This document shows positions 1 through 11,209 of a stretch of 64,000 nucleotides of DNA, in pieces. The position numbers and the translations under genes are program-made. The stretch is from assembly GCA_009739215.1 (NCBI GenBank), contig VSJF01000008.1:1116001-1180000 (forward strand). The letters are read 5' to 3'. Position 1 is the first letter of the stretch. Each line of letters starts with the position of its first letter. This stretch comes from Floccularia luteovirens. Lineage: Eukaryota; Basidiomycota; Agaricomycetes; Agaricales; Squamanitaceae. The notes under the pieces are model-generated. The model had not been told where the DNA came from and did not search any database. It was given only the letters and a program-made list of their open reading frames with translations.

Positions 1-1682
1 CTGCCGGGAAGAGGAGAGATACGACGCTCGTAAGTTGCAATGATATCTTGGAGGTATGGTTATGGGTATTTAATTTATTTAAAGGCCAGGAACATCACCC
101 CCGAGAATGGACACATCCTTGCAGATGCACTCTTATAGCCCACGAATCATGCCTACTGAAATGGATCCAAACCTCACAGAGCAGCTCTTCGCGGGCCCCA
201 AATGCTCTCAAATGTCCTCAGTGCGGGTCGTATTATGAATTGGAGAGCAAGGAAAGCGTCATTCTTCAACTTTTATCCGCAGGAAACAAGACTCTCCAAA
301 AGCTCGGACGATTGTTCACTGCCATCAGTGCGGCTTCCATAGTCGGAGTCGTCGGTGCAGGTTTGTCTGCAGTTGCGGGAGATAAAACAGTCAAAATTTA
401 ACTCTTTTTAGGGGTGTACGTTGTTCTTACAGGATATGGGGCGTGGGCAGTCAACCAATTTATCGGGAAAGAGTGAGCTTGTAATTATCCTCTAACAAGT
501 ACCACATTTACATCTTACTCTTACTAGATTGTATGACAAACTACTATCAGACGACCCCACCCACTGGCCTTGGACGGCATACTTCAACCTTCCCATGCTT
601 CCTATATCTCTTATTCTGTCCCGTTTTCAAACTGGAAGCCAGATACCCCCAATAGTCCCCATCCTCCTCGCGTGGCCGCCTTCGATCCCAGCGAACGAGC
701 GAAACCGCCTCCTTAGTGAATATTGGCTCCAACCAGATAACACACGCCGTCTGAGTGAAGACTTTCCTACCAGACCATGGCCACCCTCCCCAGTAGTTTT
801 TGGAATACTCATCATTCCTGTTGTGAGGATCGTGTACCGAGGTTTATACAACAAACTGTATCTAAAAGTTATGGGTGTCCCTCCAATACCTCCTCGAGGA
901 GGACAGCAATTAGGGCTGCAGATCAATGAGGGTGCTTTCATGATACGTATCCGAGCAAACGTTCAACAGGATGGCGGAGCGGCGGAAATACCGCAGCCAG
1001 AGCCAGAATTGGAACCTATGCAACCCCAGGATGTTGCAGAGGGGATTCAGGACCCAGAGGCAGCTGCCGTGGCCGCTGCACAGCAACTGATAGAAATTAA
1101 TACCATTTCGCTGGGGCGGCGATTGGGAGGCGCTCTTCTCATCCCTGCTATTTCTAATTTCATGGGATCGTTGCTGTACCGCCTGTCAAAGCATTCGGGC
1201 TTGTTGCGCAGGTTTCTCGGAATTCGATACTATGGGGTGCACCACACCGCTCTCGAACCATATCTCGGTCCACTCCTACAAGCTAGCGAATACAAGGGTT
1301 TAAGTTTATGGCGCCAGATGGGTCTCATAATCAAGTTGGGTTTGACTACTTTCTGGGGTGGCACGAGGATATGGGCAGAGTCAGATCCAGTTTGGCAAGT
1401 AATTTCGATTGCCACCACTGTTTTGAATCTAACACCATGATTTTTTGAGACAGGTGGAGGAACTCAATTGGTCTAGGAATTTTCATTGTGGTAGGTTTCC
1501 TAAAAAATTCAGAATGTTTGGTGTGATGGTGAACTGGTGTTCAACAGGCCAAAGATTGTGTTCATCTTCTACATCTGTACTTGGCGAAACGTGAGCTCGA
1601 ATCACGACGCGTAAAAAATAGGGACTTTGAAGGTGTAGATATGCGAGAGCTCGATCTTATCCCAACTTTTCCCAGATCTTGA
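1..1682 (+). CDS. RING-CH (RINGv) transmembrane E3 ubiquitin ligase, 5' truncated
   Basis: Membrane-anchored E3 ligase of the MARCH/Doa10 RING-variant class, expected to ubiquitinate membrane proteins. The window starts inside the gene. The first exon (1-29) ends in CREEERYDA, and exon 85-360 continues with HPCRC, HESCLLKWI and CPQCG, which together give the Cys/His spacing of the second half of a RING-CH finger. Hydrophobic segments follow (VYVVLTGYGAWAV; a long hydrophobic stretch in exon 528-1394; SIGLGIFIVAKDCVHLL near the end). Probable exons are 1-29, 85-360, 412-472, 528-1394, 1454-1490 and 1548-1682, ending at TGA 1680-1682. The fourth intron uses a GC donor. An acidic, Pro/Glu/Gln-rich insert lies around 980-1090. 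The family call is firm; substrate and compartment are unknown. Confidence 0.82.
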
Positions 1683-2075
1683 TGCATCTCGCCCAAAGTT
1701 TCCATGCCGAACGAACTATGGTAGATATATATATATTTAATATCGACGCTGTTGTCTTTGAAACCTAATTCTTGTGTACTGTATACTGAACAGCAGTAAC
1801 AGAATTCAACATACGCTCAGGTGAACAGAATACACTCAATCATATTGATGTATGTTTTCTTCCCCAACATTATCACATAATTACACTTCAATATAATAAT
1901 TGCCACTGCTCTATACCTAACAAGTGTCTTTCTGGTGTATCAACTTGCCGAAAAAGTGGCTGGTACAATTTTTTTCTTGTGGCTCCTGAATAATGATTGT
2001 TAAACGGATAAGCAAACACTATGGGGAGACCGAGGACGTTAAACGTATTACAAAGTGTACCATAATCATAATACG
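1683..2075. other. intergenic, convergent 3' ends
   Basis: This gap separates the ends of the RING-CH gene (+) and the eIF2 gamma gene (-). It is AT-rich with a short TATATATATA run near 1725-1735 and holds no open frame worth calling. It probably contains the polyadenylation signals of both genes. Confidence 0.6.
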
Positions 2076-3834
2076 TTAATCTACTTCTAAAACTGTACCA
2101 CGTTGCACACTCCCCCATCCTGTGGATTATATGATTAGGTATGAATCCAAAATGAAGGTGCTGGGACAACTTACCAACAAGCCTCCAGTGCTTTTCGATT
2201 CGGCGAGATAATGCAACTTTTTCGCCAACTTCTGTACATGCAGGTGATGTCAACTGGATTTTCGCAAGGTCCGCCTTGACACTGAGAACACGGCCTCCAG
2301 TGGAGGTAGAACCAATATTGATCAAAAGGAGTTCGTTTTTTACAAGTTTTGTGACTTTGGTCTGTCTCCTGTCCTCTGTTTTGACCCCAAGTAAACGACG
2401 CAGTAAAAACAGACTGATTTCCAGTTCTTTCTCGTTGTGCTTCAGTACGAAACAAGTGACTAATTAAAAGATGGTACATACCTGTGTATATCTTTGGTAG
2501 TTTCCCTACAGCACCAAGCACCTGACCCACCAACCGATCTGCTCTGCAGAGTGTTGGGTCGATTCTGGTCCCAACACCAATCAAACCTCCAGGAACCGCA
2601 AATGACAAGAGGTTGTTCTCTGCATGGAGGGACATGATTCTACTGAAAATGGGCTTGCACTTATTTCTTCCTGCGCTATCCTTGGTCACAATACCAGGTC
2701 GTATTTCTACTTCCTCTCCCAAACGAAGTACACCTGTGAGGATGGAACCACCAGCTACACCACCCTTCAATTCATCAACCTCGGCTCCCGGTTTATTAAC
2801 GTCGAAGGAACGGATGACGATTAGTCGTGGATCTGATGTAAAGTCTCTAACTGGGATTGGGATTCTTTTGACAATATACTCGTTCACAGCATCGATGTTG
2901 TACTTAAGTTGAGCGGATATAGGAACGATTGGTGAGGATTCCGCGACAGTGCCTGTGGCATTTCAAGCTGAGTGCAAGGCCACTTGTTGATTCATTGAAA
3001 GTTTTACCTTTTACGAATGCAGAGATACTTTTTTGGTGTTCGAGAGCCTGTGTCTCCTTGATCAAATCTACTTTGTTTTGTAAGATGATGATGTGCTCCA
3101 ATTTCATGATCTCAACAGCAGCCAGATGCTCGGATGTTTGAGGTTGCGGGCATGCTTCATTACCAGCAATGAGCAATAGTGCAGCATCCATGACTGCCGC
3201 GCCGTTGAGCATGGTAGCCATCAGAATGTCGTGGCCTGGACAATCAACGAACGACACATGGCGAACCAGCTTCATTTTGTGTCCACATCCTGGTCGTTCG
3301 CATTGTGGGTTGTCTTCCTTATCTGAGCGATATGATCTATAGCATCCTGGTCGTGGACATGCCTCGTTTTCACACTTGTAAATCTTTTGATATCGTTGAT
3401 TAGATTAGAGATCTTAACTATGGGTGATTATATCTACTAACTTTGGCATTTGCGTAACCTAGCTTGATTGTGATATTTCGTACAAGTTCGTTTTTGAATC
3501 GGACGGTCATCACTCCTGATATAGCTTTTACCACTGTAGACTTTCCATGGGCAACATGACCGATTGTACCTGCCCACAACTGATCAGTTCATATTACACG
3601 CCAGAAAAAGTGCATACTCCTGTTTACCGAGATTGATCGTAGCCTAAAATGCAGTGTAAGAAGGGGTTGCTGAGAAGATGAATTACATACCTGTTTTGAT
3701 ATTACTTCAGGAGATAAAGGTGTTAATTTTGATACATCTAAGTCGATTTGTGGGAAAGATTCGATCTCATCCTCGTCTTCTTCTTCAGAGTCCGAGTCTT
3801 CTTCGCGTTTCTTCAATGTTTCGTCTCCTGGCAT
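2076..3834 (-). CDS. GCD11: translation initiation factor eIF2 subunit gamma
   Basis: GTPase subunit of eIF2, which carries initiator Met-tRNA to the 40S ribosome. Read on the minus strand from ATG 3832-3834 ([20 protein letters not shown], an acidic N-terminus). The order is: P-loop [10 protein letters not shown]; a Cys-rich knuckle ([13 protein letters not shown], then CERPGCGHK); DCPGHD; NKVDL; and [14 protein letters not shown]. The C-terminal beta-barrel region includes [21 protein letters not shown] and [19 protein letters not shown]. About seven introns were placed, and all joins keep the frame. The last exon starts after an intron within the WRLVG/W codon pair and stops at TAA 2076-2078. 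Length and motif order are normal, so the gene looks intact. Confidence 0.95.
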
Positions 3835-4315
3835 TTTGTCGTTCTAGTATCACCGATGGATAAAAAGATTCAGATGGACGAAAAGTTGATGGTGCATTGT
3901 GCCAGTTTTGAGTCATGTTAATTACCATCAGTCACGTGCAAAGCTCGTGTTTGCATGTGCTCAAATCAGTGGGGCTTGGCAAACATGGCCACTCCCATCG
4001 AGATCATGGAGATCATGATGATGAGTGAGGCGCACCACTTAGTAATTAAACTCCATCAGCCTAAAAGACAGCTTCTATATTATGGAAAACTACGAAATTA
4101 CACAAGGTGTATTTGATTGTTTGAAGCACCCGGAACCAATATTTAATTTTTATCCAACTCACAGCCTGCGAGCTAGATAGCCAAGCTTCTGCATCGCCGG
4201 CGCCGTTTCAAAATGTGCAAAACCCAGGACAGGCGTGTGCCCAGTATTTCCTATTATGCCTGTCTTTAATCAGAGGTTACTAGGTGTGCCCTAGAATTGA
4301 CACCTCAAAAGGTAA

Positions 4316-4669
4316 AAGACATCTTCGCTTCGTGGTCGGCATGAAACAGTCTCATTGTACGTAAAACCTATAGAACCCGGAACTCCTGGCATTCGTCATG
4401 TACCGTTTGATATATACCGCGGTAACCCCATTATGATGAATGACGCATTTGAGGATCTCGACCAAGCTTTTGAGTACATCATCCACATCCTGCAGGATGA
4501 AAAGAGCCATCAAGGTTCATCACCAGAGCAAGAAACTCTTCTTCAAAAATTTGTAAATTGGGTGCAAGAGCTAAGGTCGATCAGGTCAAGTCAGGAGCAG
4601 GTACATTCCGCTTATCTTGCTGCCATAGCAAAATCTCCAAAATCTGAAGGAGGGTTATCTGCGGATTGA
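4316..4669 (+). CDS. unidentified small protein, 3' exon(s)
   Basis: I do not recognise this gene. The frame is open from 4316 and ends at TGA 4667-4669. It encodes an acidic, mostly helical stretch with FDIYRGNPIMMNDAFEDLDQ and QKFVNWVQELRSIRSSQEQV, about 100-115 residues. The first in-frame ATG is at 4432, so an upstream exon is likely. A candidate begins at ATG 4082 (MENYEITQ, followed by a GT donor), with the next piece starting near 4166, but I could not join these to 4316 in a single consistent frame. The amino-acid composition and a gentle codon pattern argue for real coding. Function unknown. Confidence 0.45.
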   Translation, partial: KTSSLRGRHETVSLYVKPIEPGTPGIRHVPFDIYRGNPIMMNDAFEDLDQAFEYIIHILQDEKSHQGSSPEQETLLQKFVNWVQELRSIRSSQEQVHSAYLAAIAKSPKSEGGLSAD

Positions 4670-5224
4670 CGACATTATGAAAAACACGGCTCAGCCGTCA
4701 TGATATATTTGATGTATTCCAATCCAACATTATACGTTTCGATTTTTTGTACCGTTTCCAGTTCTGTATCAAGTGCACAAAGATCCTTCCGTAATTGACA
4801 GGCTCCGGGCAACATCCCGGTTCAATACATATTCTAATCTAAACTTATTGGAGCCTTATAAACCCTGATTTAGTATGACATTGGGCTTGACGGGTACAAT
4901 ATCAACCAAACGAGGATCATCTCGTATAGTATAATATGGCTTTATCTATATCTGTTCGAATACATAGCTTCGTATGTTTCTACACACCACGGACCCTGAA
5001 GGCCTAAACAGCGGCTAGAAAATCTAAATCATACCGGTGTACTCCAAAATAAACCGTGCTTTCTGATCTGCGTTGTTACATAACGAATGAACAACAGTTG
5101 CTAATGGCACGGACATGCGAGTGGGGGGTGAGGTACGCTACTACTAGCTGATGATGAAGCTCATTGCCAGTTGGGGGGCAAAATATTACAGAGGGAAATA
5201 AACTTGTCATAAAGGCCGAATGTT
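4670..5224. other. intergenic, nothing recognised
   Basis: AT-rich stretch between the small plus-strand gene and the minus-strand gene ending at 5225. It has stops in all frames, and no repeat or RNA gene was recognised. Confidence 0.5.
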
Positions 5225-6355
5225 TCACTCCTTGATCAAGGATCTACCTGCTGAGGGGCCGATTCTCTCCCTCGGCCTGTGCATGGAAGTTTTGGCAGTG
5301 CAAAATATTCCGAACCGTCGAGATAAAGGACGCAGAAGTCTGTATGAAGGGACCACATTTTCCTGATCTTCTGTAGTGGTTATGATGGCACGGGAGGAAG
5401 AGCGGTGTTGATGGGGCCGCTTTTTTATTTGTTCCAGATCCCATAGCCGGTGGTTTTTTCTTAAACTCGGTGATGATAACACTGCATTGGAGAATTGCGA
5501 TTTGTTACAAACACCCGGAGGAGCTAATGAAACAAATCGGATAAATTTTGAATTGTTATGCGAGGTATAAAATTTATGGTGTGACTTACGAGGCATCATG
5601 TAAGTCGTTATTGGTAAATGAGAAGAGGGGTGCAGTTGCGAAAACGTGGTTCCTTGAGAACCTTGGCCTCGTTGTATAAAGTCGTTTGTCGCATGTTGTT
5701 GCGGAGGAGTAAGGTCTCCCTTCCTTTCTATTCTGAATTTGGTCCTCAGAGGTAATAATAATCGCTGAATTCGCTCTGAAAAAAGACTGTTGGATGCGCA
5801 CAGCCAAAAAGGAAAATATGAAGGCACTACCTTGTAGTGAGTCATCAACATGCTGTTGGTTACTTTGCAGCATTTTTAACAAGGCTAAATATGCGGCTTT
5901 GTATGCAACAAATGCTGTGTGGCAATAACTAAAAGTATAGACTCGAATGTTAGCTCTGTTAAGTGTCCTATGAGCTGTCTGAAAATGAAGTTGACGGTTA
6001 GTTCAGGCCTTCCGGATTTAAAGAGTCCCAGTTATTTACCTCAATCAGAGCAATGATCTGGTCGATAAGTTCACATCAGCTCAAATTCTCACAGTAAGGA
6101 AAAAGGGGAAGAACAAACCTTTCTAGAGTGGCGGGAGAAAATGTGAGGTAGATTTCCGTAGGCTAGGAGTTCCTCGGCTGCCCCGATAAAATGGGTCAAA
6201 GTTCCCAGTCGGCATGCAAGATCTACAGCTCTATTGGATATATCTATGCTCTGATTTGTAATTTCACTCGAAGAGTGGCTACTAGAAAAATAAAAGGAAT
6301 GCATGCGAGAAGCAGATTTAAAGTGCATGATGGTGGGAGGATGATGAGAAGCCAT
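5225..6355 (-). CDS. hypothetical protein with helical N-terminal half
   Basis: Not assigned to a family. Start is ATG 6353-6355 (MASHHPPTIMHFK). The N-terminal half reads as helices: NRAVDLACRLGTLTHFIGAA, then TAHRTLNRANIRVYTFSYC and AYKAAYLALLKMLQSN. Exons joined by eye run from 6355 to a donor near 6118, an 18-nt micro-exon at 6040-6057 (IIALIE), the piece from about 5978 to 5830 (ending VDDSLQ), a piece starting near 5776 (RIQRLLLPLRTKFRIERKGD) and a last exon starting near 5525. Both of the last two joins stay in frame, to TGA 5225-5227. The C-terminal part is basic and low in order (RSSSRAIITTTEDQ). It lies upstream of mcm10 and is transcribed away from it. Confidence 0.55.
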
Positions 6356-6590
6356 TTTACGCTGTGCACAGGTGCAGATTTGTGGGTGAGTGTTGGTGGC
6401 AGGTCAGATTGGTTGTTTGAATGCAGCTTCGTGGCGGTATATGCCGGAGCTTGTGTCCGACTAGACGACGCCGTGAAGCTGTATGACTACGACGTTCCTT
6501 AACAAGTATACAGCCACATAAGAACCCTAAAACAGCTTCCCATCGTTTTATACCTGGGTGAAAACTGCTTTTTTATCCTTTTCCCCTCAG

Positions 6591-6830
6591 GGAGGTGACG
6601 AATGTAATTAGATCTGAGCTCCAAAGAATTGAGAATGGGCATCCGTGTGAATGGATTTATAACCTGTGTGAGTATGTGGAACTCGCTCAAATTAACTGGG
6701 ACTATGCAACAAGCGACCAAACTGATTGAACAAAGAATCCACATATTTGTGGCCGGTGTGGCCGTAGATAACAGGTCAGAAGGTACACCGTGTCACTCGC
6801 TGTCAGGTCTGATTTTCTAGAGAAACACAC
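6591..6830 (+). pseudogene. coding-like relic with a CxxC motif
   Basis: Just after a good acceptor (pyrimidine run then CCCCTCAG at about 6586-6593), a plus-strand frame reads VTNVIRSELQRIENGHPCEW and IYNLCEYVELAQINWDYATS, then a TGA, then NPHICGRCGRR and a TAA. This looks like an exon of a real protein interrupted by stops. No start or upstream exon was found, and the minus-strand gene occupies the DNA just before it. Probably a decayed gene fragment, though a true exon with an unseen intron cannot be excluded. Confidence 0.3.
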
Positions 6831-7072
6831 CGATGTATTCGTTTCTTCCGGAAGGTTTATATTTGAACAACTCTGGGTCCGCAATTAGGCAATTTTGGTC
6901 TACCAGTATATGCAGTCCACTGGCTGTTAGCAACATAGCATGCACTGGATTGGATCAGAAACTATGCTGTTTAAGCATGTCTCAATTATTCTTCCGGATG
7001 TAGCGCCTTCATTGAAATGTGACCTCCGTTATTTGAAAATGAATAAATATATATCGTGGGAAGTTTATTCTA

Positions 7073-7114
7073 TTTGCGCGTCAATTTATACGCGACCGTG
7101 ACACTCCGCGAAAC
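7073..7114 (+). promoter_or_regulatory. G1/S-type motif cluster upstream of mcm10
   Basis: Within the 60 bases before the mcm10 ATG there are TTTGCGCG (7073-7080), ACGCGA (7090-7095) and CCGCGAAAC (7106-7114). These resemble the MCB/SCB/E2F-like sites that drive replication genes at G1/S in fungi. Function is inferred from motif resemblance and gene identity only. Confidence 0.45.
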
Positions 7115-7132
7115 CATCCCTGTTCGCCTATC

Positions 7133-9489
7133 ATGGATTCATCCACCAAAAGGCTCGAGGACACGAGGAACAAACGACTACGCCTTCAAAACCAGATATC
7201 TTCTCTACAGGCTCAACTTGACGGAGTTCCTGATGTTCAAGTTCCTGAAGCCCCACGATCACCGAAGAGGGCGAAGCGCGACGCGACAACATTGGTGCCT
7301 GCAACGCCTTCACCGAGTTAGTCGCTCTTTTGTTGGCTGAGTGTCTAATTCATATGCAGTAGCTTTCATACAGAGAAGAAGCGCAAGCTGGAACATAAAA
7401 CCCAACATGCTCCGTTGAAGAAACCAAATTTCGATATTGGCCGTGCTGAGGTTTCCTCGCGGAAAGCTCGTGCTAAAGATGCCACTACACCTGCTCCTGG
7501 ACCACAACAGAAGCCTTCAGCATCAAATGTTCTTGATAAGCTGGCATCGTTCAACTCTCGACCCATAGACAATGCAGAAGTAGAGACAATAACGCGTACT
7601 ACTTCATTTACGGAGAAACCCACTGTTTCGTCCAATAGCCGGACAGAAGACAGGATTGTAGGGCAAAAACGCGACGACCGTCTTGCTTTAGTTTCTGAAC
7701 TCGAGCCTGGACCCTATGAACACAAAGCACCGAGTGACGACCCGGATTTCCTTCGACTTGAGCCACACTCGGGTATAAGATTAACGTCAGAACTTATTTC
7801 CGTTTCATAAATCCTGTTCTCATTTTGGCTCATAGGTCTCGCACTATCTCACATGAAGAGCTCTCAGAGCATCTGCGTGGACGTTACTATCTGTCCCCTT
7901 CGCAACTGTATGCCTCGGTTCATCTCCTCCCTGACAATCAGGGATACGATGTTCCAGTGTGTGCAGACTGGATCACGATAGCTGTGGTAGCAGAAAGAGG
8001 ACCTTTGAAGTACAGCCGTGCTCCAGTCACTGTTGGGCTAGACGACGAGTGGAAGACGGGTGGATCATCTGGCAAGGGAAAAAAAGACACTCCTGCCAAA
8101 CTACATGGGAAGAAATATGTCAATTTAAAGTTGATTGATTTTGGCGTACGTTCCCAATCGTCATCGTCTGCTACTGGGGGAAAGGCTGTTATCAGAGGGG
8201 ACGCATTTCTTTCATTATTGTTGTTCGAGTCGGACGACTGCGAGGTGCTAACTACTGAAGCTGGACAGAAGAAGATTTATAAAGGCGGCAGTCGCGGTGC
8301 CTTTGAGGCTCTGATGAAATTGAAGGAGGGTGATGTTATTGCTCTGCTGAACCCAAGAATTTTGAAACCCTTCCAAGTACGTCGAGTCCTAGACAATCGA
8401 TTCATTGTTGACACTACCTTCCCAGAGATCCGCTGACACCCCACATCCTGTTAACAATATTCTTGCACTTACTCCGGAATCTGCTGAGTCTATTGCTATC
8501 ATTGGACGTTCACGCGATCTTGGCATGTGTAATGTAACGAAAAAAGACGGGAAAGCATGTGGCAGTTGGTGCGACAAACGTGTCAGCGACGTCTGTGAAT
8601 ACCACGTACAGGCAGCAGTGCAGCGCCAACGCGCAGGTCGAGCAGAATTTTCTATTGGGTATGTGGAACTCAACTAATTCCTCGAGAGATGCTTATAACT
8701 ATATTCATTTAGAACTTCAGGGATGGGATCCTCCTCAGCTCCAAAACGCAAGCCTGAATACGATCTAACCCGACAATGGGGACTGAAACCTGCTGATGAA
8801 CCCACACCTAGCGGTGCCACATATATCGTTTCCGGCCACATAGTAAGTGGTGCTGGAGTAGATACGAAGTCGCTATATCTGTCCGAGACAATTGGGCGAG
8901 AGGGTCAAGCGAAGGCACAACGGAAAGTTTCTCAAAAGGATCGGGATCAGGAATTACAGAAGCTATTAGAGAGGGACAAGGATGGGATGAGTGCCGTGAT
9001 TAAAGCAAGAGAGGTTGGACTCGCCAAGAAGCATGTTAAGGGTCTTGAGGGTGATGTCAGTGGAGAGATGGCGGGGTCAAAGAAAAAGAAAAAATCGAAT
9101 AAATCTCAGTTGGTGAAGGGAACACTGAATGGGACAACAGTTGAAGAAAACTATACATTGTCAATATCCAAGTCACGTCCGGGCAAAAACATCTATTCGG
9201 CGAAAATCATGAAAGACATTGGTTTCGACCCCACAGTAAAGTCAGGACAGACTAGACAGGAGAGCTCAACGATGCTTAAAAAGGTCAAGCTTTTCTCAAT
9301 TGACGAAATTCTGGAAATATTGATTTTTCTCCGCAGCTAGAGGCTTTGGAAAATGTACTTGCTGCTCGTAAAGATATTGTTCTAGGTCCAAGACCAGGTC
9401 CCAAAGTTCGATCTGGTGTCGTTGCTCCACGACAACAGCATAGGGATACTGGTGCCGAACAAAAGCTCATTGATTTAGACGAATTCTAA
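7133..9489 (+). CDS. MCM10: minichromosome maintenance protein 10 (replication initiation factor)
   Basis: Mcm10 helps activate the CMG helicase and recruits DNA polymerase alpha to origins. Start ATG 7133 gives MDSSTKRLEDTRNKRLRLQN with a coiled-coil-like N-terminus, followed by an NLS-like KKKRK across the first splice. The OB-fold region includes RGRYYLSPSQLY, DWITIAVVAERGPLKYS, YVNLKLIDFG and DVIALLNPRILKPFQ. The Mcm10 zinc finger follows (MCNVTKKDGKACGSWCD, then CEYHVQAAVQRQ). A charged tail ends LIDLDEF at TAA 9487-9489. Introns lie after about 7318, 7783, 8376, 8660 and 9275, and every join stays in frame. It is convergent with asf1. The vertebrate-type C-terminal domain is absent, as usual for fungi. 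Confidence 0.93.
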
Positions 9490-9740
9490 TTACTTTTTCC
9501 CCCTGTTCATGGATATTAAAATGTGGAGCTTAAATGTATATAACATATGATTTTTTGGAAGGAACTATTGTTTTCCTGCTGGGTCACCTGGAAGAGTCGT
9601 TTCAAACGTACTTTTCCAAAATAGACTGATCGCTTGTGGAATAAAGAACAGTTCGATCAGTATGGACGGTCCTGAATGGAGGTTTTTGCCCAATGATGTC
9701 AATAAATAATACAATGTACAGATATGATCAATGTATATTA

Positions 9741-10490
9741 CTATGATGCATTGCCATTGGGTTTTGCTGCACCATCGATATCCATGGTATCATCGAGGTC
9801 GTTTGCAGAAGGTACGGGAGCGGAGGTAGCAGCACCTGTAGCAGCTTGTTCTCGCTGTGGGGGAGAAACGTCCCTGAAAATTTACGAATGAATTAAATTC
9901 AGAGCTTCACAAGACACCAGAAAGTTCGCATACCATTTGATCTGGAAACGAGTCACGCGAGGTTTCGCACTGATATCTCTCACCAAATGTTCGAACAATA
10001 TCTTTGGAGGTGGTGTCTCTTTCATCTCTTCAATTTCGTATTCGGTATTTTGGTAATATCCCACACGAACGAACTCTTGTTCATTATATGATCCTGTTAG
10101 GATTAATGCAGCAACTCCCAAAACATCTTCTGGTGGGATTTTAGACGGATCGGGTGCTGAGCCTTCGAATTCAAAAGAGTTGACTCCAGCTGGCACAGGG
10201 CCCACCAGACAGTCATCTAGTTCTTGGTCCAGAGCTTCGTTTCCTGGCGATGACACATATATCAGTTTCCATTCAAGATCTACAGATTCCGAGTCAGGTG
10301 GTGTTGACGAGTACCCCGTAGAAAGGTCTAGATACCGTCTTTGAGAGGTGCTATACACTCAAATGTAACACGAAATCTATAAGGATCGGAGAAGCGCGCA
10401 GGGTTGTTGAGGAATTCGACATTCTGTTCTGGGATGAGTCAAAGGAGCAGCAGAGTAATTTAAACGTACTCGGATGGTAACAATCGACAT
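9741..10490 (-). CDS. ASF1: histone chaperone Asf1
   Basis: Asf1 binds H3-H4 dimers and hands them to CAF-1 and HIR during chromatin assembly. Start ATG 10488-10490 gives MSIVTIR, and the next exon gives NVEFLNNPARFSDPYRFRVT. Conserved core strands follow: DLEWKLIYVSS, LDQELDDCLVGPVPAGVNSF, PEDVLGVAALILTGSYNEQE, FVRVGYYQNTEY and KPRVTRFQIKW. The last exon (from 9874) adds a short acidic tail containing NDLDDTMDID and stops at TAG 9741-9743. About 185 residues, the normal size for a short-tailed fungal Asf1. Three introns, all joins in frame. Confidence 0.95.
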
Positions 10491-10546
10491 GATATATAGC
10501 ACAACAGAAGATAACGTTCAACGTCCAGGTGGAGAGGCGATGACAG

Positions 10547-10574
10547 TTCGCGACTCGCGTCGACGGCTTCGCGA
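10547..10574 (-). promoter_or_regulatory. TTCGCGA pair upstream of asf1
   Basis: Two TTCGCGA copies (10547-10553 and 10568-10574) flank an ACTCGCGT element about 57-84 bases upstream of the asf1 start. The same CGCGAA core occurs before mcm10. This fits S-phase control by an MBF/E2F-like factor. It is an inference from sequence pattern. Confidence 0.45.
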
Positions 10575-10599
10575 CCGTCAAAAGCCTTTCTGAATAAAT

Positions 10600-11209
10600 T
10601 CATTGTCATGTCACGTGAAAGTTTGTCACAGGTTTCGAATTCAAAGTAAAAAAAGTTATGCAGTATTATGTAATTGAAACGTTAATTCTAAAGGGTTTGA
10701 ATCGCCACCTCCTGGTCTCCATTCAGGTGACAGTGTGTATCAGACCAAGTCAGAGGTTCAAAATGGACAACTGTACGTTTGGTTATTGTATTGAATAGTA
10801 GTATATCATAGTTTTTGCAAATGCAGCCGCAGCCAAAGTAGTGGCTTTCATTGCTAAGCCACGTGGATGAGTTACCAGATGGGATAACATAATTGTTATT
10901 CGAGCGCTGATTCAGTTCATCGCTGTTGAGCGTTTTCTACCTGACAGCAACGAGTAAAACGGCCTTGCAACATCCAAAGCTTTCGAATCTCCTTTCTTCA
11001 ACTTGGTTTCCTTTATTTTTTCATTTTCGCCTCTTGCTTTCTGATCCGATCGCTCTCTTTTGGCGAAGAATTTCGGTGGCCTGCTCGTATTGCTACAGGT
11101 CTTATGATCACCAATTCCACCTCAAATTCATAGTATGCTTTAGGATCACCTCTTTTCGCTGCGCTTTTCTTCAGTATTCGCCAAAGTATCCCAATTCTTC
11201 GCCTTCGAC
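10600..11209. other. intergenic, probable RasGEF promoter and leader
   Basis: No gene was seen. From about 10970 to 11205 the plus strand is pyrimidine-rich (several TTTCTTT and CTCTTT runs), typical of a fungal promoter or 5' leader, ending just before the RasGEF ATG at 11210. The part next to asf1 contains CACGTG-like TCACGTGA at about 10611-10618. Confidence 0.4.

Noticed and set aside
627..941. Minus-strand open frames under the RING-CH gene
   Set aside because: They mirror the plus-strand coding exon, have Arg/Gly-rich shadow composition, and no splice or family support.
5586..5882. Frame reading SAFIFSFLAVRIQQSFFRAN as a continuous extension
   Set aside because: It reads through a GTAGTG to TTTTCAG intron; splicing gives the cleaner RIQRLLLPLRTKFRIERKGD continuation and keeps frame to 5225.
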